From positions 1 to 8,346 of the forward strand of contig USTP01000042.1 of the NCBI GenBank assembly GCA_900557695.1: a DNA stretch of 8,346 nucleotides, written 5' to 3'. Below, piece after piece: positions 5,931-8,346 of the stretch. The DNA comes from an uncultured Thermoanaerobacterales bacterium. Its GTDB lineage: Bacteria > Bacillota > Clostridia > Christensenellales > UBA1242. Every line of letters begins with the position of its first letter. Within the stretch, counting starts at the first letter, position 1. The translations under genes and the position numbers were made by a program. The notes beneath the pieces were generated by a model. That model searched no databases. It was not told where the DNA came from and saw only the letters and a program-made list of their open reading frames with translations.

Positions 5931-7093
5931 ACAGTAAGCTGAAATTCTTCAGCCAAAAGTTTACATAATCTCGCTCCAAAATTCTTTTTAACCACAATTT
6001 TCAAGCAGCTTTCGCTTAAATCCATAAAAAACACAGAAAATTTATTTATTTTTATTAAATTTTGCACTTTTTCCATAAATTCATCATGAAAAATAAACCC
6101 ACTTCCGGTTAAAATCAACATATCACATTCATTAAAATGCATATTTTTGTATTTTTTATGGTTATATACCTGCTTAATGAAGTCTTTTGTAACACTTGTC
6201 ACAATTGTTTGATAGATATATCCATCACGCTTTTCCTCGGCATATAATTTGGTTGTAGAACATTCCTTTTTAAATTTTAATTGTATTTTTCCATTGCAAG
6301 AGTAGTGGTTTTTTACTAATAAAAGTTTATTTTGAAAAGAAATATTATCAATAAAGTAACTTTCTAAAGCATCATAGACTACCCTAGTGCCTTTAGTTTT
6401 CCCACTTTTTAAAACCTCAACCTCTTTTTTATATTTATTCGCAAGTTCTAAACATCTAAAATCTAAAATCTTAGCCCCAAGCGGAGCCGCTTCAAGTGCC
6501 GATTTAATATTTATGGTTTTTAAACGGTTGCCACTAGGAACTATTTTAGGATCGCAAACATAGTATCCATAAACATCTGTATATATCTTAACTTTGGCAT
6601 CAAACACTATACCAAGGGCAACGGCAGTTGTATCTGACCCCCCTCTTCCTAGCAGCGTATATTTATTTTCTTCATTAACTCCTTGAAAACCTGGTACAAC
6701 AACAACTTTTCCCTCTGCAAGCATATTTTCTATATTTTCTTTGTCAATATGAGTAATAATTGCATTTTTTAGGTTGCCCTTTGTATGTATTTTAATATCT
6801 TTAGCAGTTAAACACACACTTGGCACATTTATATCTTGCAGGGCAAGGGTAAGTAAAGAAGCCGAAACAATTTCCCCTGTTGTTACTAGTGTATTAAATG
6901 CGCTTGGCTCTGGACAGGAAGAAACTAAGCTTGCCTGCCTTAATAATTTATCCGTTGATTTCCCCATCGCGCTAACAACAATAATTAGCTGGGTATGAGG
7001 TCTTGAAACTATAGTTTTTATGAAAAATGCAACTTTTTTTATTTTTTCTATACTTGATAAACTACTCCCACCAAATTTTAAAACAAAACGCAA
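5924..7093 (-). CDS. lysC: Aspartate kinase with a divergent regulatory region
   Basis: Aspartokinase phosphorylates L-aspartate, the entry step to lysine, diaminopimelate, threonine and methionine. Counting from the TTG start, the protein has 389 residues. The kinase domain has KFGGSS (6-11), SAMGKSTD (42-49), TTGE (71-74), GRGGSDTTA (149-157), TDVYGYYVCDPKIV (172-185) and GAKILDFR (206-213). The C-terminal region (about 240-389) should hold two ACT domains. Only the second is recognisable (from about LILTGSGF at 326 to the end); the first is shortened and lacks the usual glycine-containing turn, so feedback control by lysine or threonine may be altered. An ATG at 7108 would give 394 residues, but it lies at the edge of the GGAGGA ribosome binding site, which is spaced correctly for the TTG at 7093. 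The resulting MRFVLKFGG N-terminus matches the family. It is the first gene of a two-gene operon with dapA, with a three-base gap before the dapA start. Confidence 0.92.
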   Translation of the reverse strand: MRFVLKFGGSSLSSIEKIKKVAFFIKTIVSRPHTQLIIVVSAMGKSTDKLLRQASLVSSCPEPSAFNTLVTTGEIVSASLLTLALQDINVPSVCLTAKDIKIHTKGNLKNAIITHIDKENIENMLAEGKVVVVPGFQGVNEENKYTLLGRGGSDTTAVALGIVFDAKVKIYTDVYGYYVCDPKIVPSGNRLKTINIKSALEAAPLGAKILDFRCLELANKYKKEVEVLKSGKTKGTRVVYDALESYFIDNISFQNKLLLVKNHYSCNGKIQLKFKKECSTTKLYAEEKRDGYIYQTIVTSVTKDFIKQVYNHKKYKNMHFNECDMLILTGSGFIFHDEFMEKVQNLIKINKFSVFFMDLSESCLKIVVKKNFGARLCKLLAEEFQLTVR

Positions 7094-7098
7094 TATAC

Positions 7099-7106
7099 TT
7101 TCCTCC
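7099..7106 (-). promoter_or_regulatory. lysC ribosome binding site that decides for the TTG start
   Basis: On the minus strand GGAGGAAA is a near-perfect Shine-Dalgarno sequence. It begins inside the upstream ATG (7106-7108), so it cannot serve that ATG. Seven bases separate GGAGGA from the TTG at 7091-7093. The bases upstream of the ATG (CTACACTA) contain no ribosome binding site. Confidence 0.75.
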
Positions 7107-7145
7107 ATTAGTGTAGTTTATTCTAAACTTGTTTTTATTGTTAAA

Positions 7146-7173
7146 AATATAAGATAATGTTCGGCTTTGTTAA
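7146..7173 (-). promoter_or_regulatory. Possible lysC-dapA promoter
   Basis: On the minus strand TTAACA (7168-7173) and TATATT (7146-7151) are 16 bases apart. The leader would be about 45-50 bases, far too short for a lysine riboswitch and without an obvious attenuator hairpin. The AT-rich background makes this tentative. Confidence 0.35.
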
Positions 7174-7204
7174 AAAAGTTGCTAAACTAATAAAATAATG
7201 TTAA

Positions 7205-7210
7205 TATAAT
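7205..7210 (+). promoter_or_regulatory. Possible -10 element of the zinc-ribbon protein gene
   Basis: A consensus TATAAT precedes the ATG at 7236 by 25 bases. The nearest TTG-containing -35 candidate (TTGCTA, 7179-7184) is 20 bases away, which is long, so the -35 is unclear. AAGGA (7222-7226) serves as the ribosome binding site. Confidence 0.35.
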
Positions 7211-7235
7211 AAAAGAAAAATAAGGAATGTAAAAT

Positions 7236-8267
7236 ATGGCAAAATTATCTAGATGCAGTAATTGTACTGGTGAACTAATATTTAAACCTGAAACTGGCAC
7301 GCTTATCTGTGAAAGGTGTGGAAGCACTTTCCCTGTAAACGAAGGGGACACTAGGCCAATTATCCGTGCCTACTCTCCAACCTATGTCCCAGAAGAGAAT
7401 AAAAACATCAGTGAAGAGTATTCTTGCACAACCTGCGGAGCTAAAATTGTATCAGGTTCTAACGAAACAATAAGAAGATGTGCATCTTGCGGCAACTCAA
7501 CTTTAAAGCGTGAAAAAATCTCAACCATTGCCCCAGATGGTATTATTCCATTCACGGTAACTAGAAAACAGGCTGTTCAAATTTTTAAAAATTGGGTATC
7601 GTCACGAAAGTTTGCTCCAAGCGACCTAAAGAGAATGGCAAAGCTTGAAAAAATATCTGGGCTTTACACGCCCATTTGGAACTTTAACTTTACGGCAACA
7701 TGCATGTATAACGCAATTGGCGTAAAAAAATACACTGATAGTGACGGCAATGAAGAGTTTCGCGACTATCCAATTAACAAAGTTAAGGACCAACAATATC
7801 AAAATAAAATCATTAGTGCAAGTTCTAGAATTTCAGATAACTTTATTGAGGGGCTAGGAACCTACGATTTCAACAAACTTCGCCCCTACTCTACCGATTA
7901 TTTGCTTGGATTTGTTGGGGTAGACACTGATCTTGATATTCATAGCATCTACAACAATATGACTGGCAAGATAGCCTCTAGTAACGAAAGAAAAGCATTA
8001 AATAATCTTGAAGCAGATTATTATAGGGTAGACAATTTTAATTGCAGAACTCGTTTTAGAAATGTAACTTTTAATTATTCTTATGTGCCCGTGTGGGCAA
8101 ATCACTATACATATAAAGGCAAAGAGTACCATTGCTATATAAATGGTCAAACTGGCACAGCAACTGGTAAAGCACCAAAGTCTTTTCTAAAAATCACTGG
8201 CTTGGTTTTGGGAATTTTAGCGGGCATTGGAATTATTGGGGCTATAATCTATTCTTTGCTTTTCTAA
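7236..8267 (+). CDS. Membrane-anchored double zinc-ribbon protein, YdjG-like
   Basis: The 343-residue protein carries two zinc ribbons, each with two CxxC knuckles: C7/C10 with C25/C28, and C64/C67 with C82/C85. A soluble middle and C-terminal region follows, with the markers IAPDGIIPF (98-106), GLYTPIWNFNF (142-152), and YVPVWANHYTYKGKEYHCYINGQTGTATG (283-311). A single hydrophobic helix at about 320-343 ends the chain, so the protein is probably tail-anchored with the bulk in the cytoplasm. This architecture is annotated as a TFIIB-type zinc-ribbon-containing protein in Firmicutes, and length and layout resemble Bacillus subtilis YdjG, which works with PspA, YdjH and YdjI in the membrane-stress response. 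That assignment is from memory of the family and is moderate. No pspA, ydjH or ydjI homologue is in the window; the contig stops 45 bases after the stop codon. The gene is complete and divergent from lysC. Confidence 0.8.
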   Translation: MAKLSRCSNCTGELIFKPETGTLICERCGSTFPVNEGDTRPIIRAYSPTYVPEENKNISEEYSCTTCGAKIVSGSNETIRRCASCGNSTLKREKISTIAPDGIIPFTVTRKQAVQIFKNWVSSRKFAPSDLKRMAKLEKISGLYTPIWNFNFTATCMYNAIGVKKYTDSDGNEEFRDYPINKVKDQQYQNKIISASSRISDNFIEGLGTYDFNKLRPYSTDYLLGFVGVDTDLDIHSIYNNMTGKIASSNERKALNNLEADYYRVDNFNCRTRFRNVTFNYSYVPVWANHYTYKGKEYHCYINGQTGTATGKAPKSFLKITGLVLGILAGIGIIGAIIYSLLF

Positions 8268-8312
8268 TAAAACGCTAAAAATTGAGTTGTAAATTTTCTA
8301 AAAATTTTATTT

Positions 8313-8346
8313 CTGTCTCTTATACACATCTGACGCTGCCGACGAT
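8313..8346 (-). other. Nextera i5-side sequencing adapter (artefact)
   Basis: Synthetic sequence: CTGTCTCTTATACACATCT (8313-8331) is the reverse complement of the Tn5 mosaic end, GACGCTGCCGACGA (8332-8345) is the reverse complement of the Nextera i5-side primer, and the last base would be the first base of the i5 index. Genomic DNA ends at about 8312. Confidence 0.98.

Noticed and set aside
7109..7235. A lysine riboswitch before lysC
   Set aside because: The spacer is shorter than the roughly 170-base aptamer and expression platform, and no matching stems are visible.
8268..8312. A terminator after the zinc-ribbon gene
   Set aside because: The AAATTTT-type symmetry contains almost no G or C, and the sequence is cut off by the adapter.
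49..8312. A CRISPR array, toxin-antitoxin pair, prophage or defence system
   Set aside because: There are no spaced direct repeats, no small gene pairs and no recognisable defence, phage or transposase proteins; base composition is even across the genes.

Overview
The window is about 8.26 kb of low-GC bacterial chromosome (real DNA at roughly 49-8312), capped at both ends by Illumina Nextera/Tn5 library adapter. It looks like a complete short contig or a single tagmented molecule, so nothing can be said about what lies beyond either end. Gene content suggests an uncultured member of the Firmicutes, probably a Clostridia-like lineage. The signs are AT-rich spacers, strong AGGAG-type ribosome binding sites, TTG starts, the comFC-secA neighbourhood typical of Firmicutes, and a YdjG-like zinc-ribbon protein. 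This placement is inference; no species is claimed.

Layout from left to right: secA (preprotein translocase ATPase, -) and comFC (ComF-family phosphoribosyltransferase, -) form a leftward block. The hpf gene that usually separates them is absent. A divergent spacer with a strong rightward promoter leads to a P-loop kinase resembling the UPF0200/dephospho-CoA-kinase-like family (+). This gene converges on a small four-helix membrane protein (-), and a perfect 15-bp-arm hairpin between them can terminate transcription in both directions. Further right is a leftward lysC-dapA operon, giving the first step of the aspartate pathway and the first committed step of lysine/diaminopimelate synthesis. 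Both genes appear to start at TTG, and the dapA ribosome binding site overlaps the lysC stop. Divergent from lysC is a membrane-anchored protein with two zinc ribbons and a single C-terminal helix, resembling YdjG of the PspA-YdjGHI membrane-stress system.

Most of the window is housekeeping. I see no mobile element, CRISPR array, RNA gene, toxin-antitoxin pair or defence island. The points most worth a second look are the archaeal-looking kinase, the aspartokinase with an eroded regulatory region, the solitary YdjG-like protein, an exact 18-bp AT-rich motif placed upstream of both comFC and secA, and the adapter ends, which must not be read as biology.
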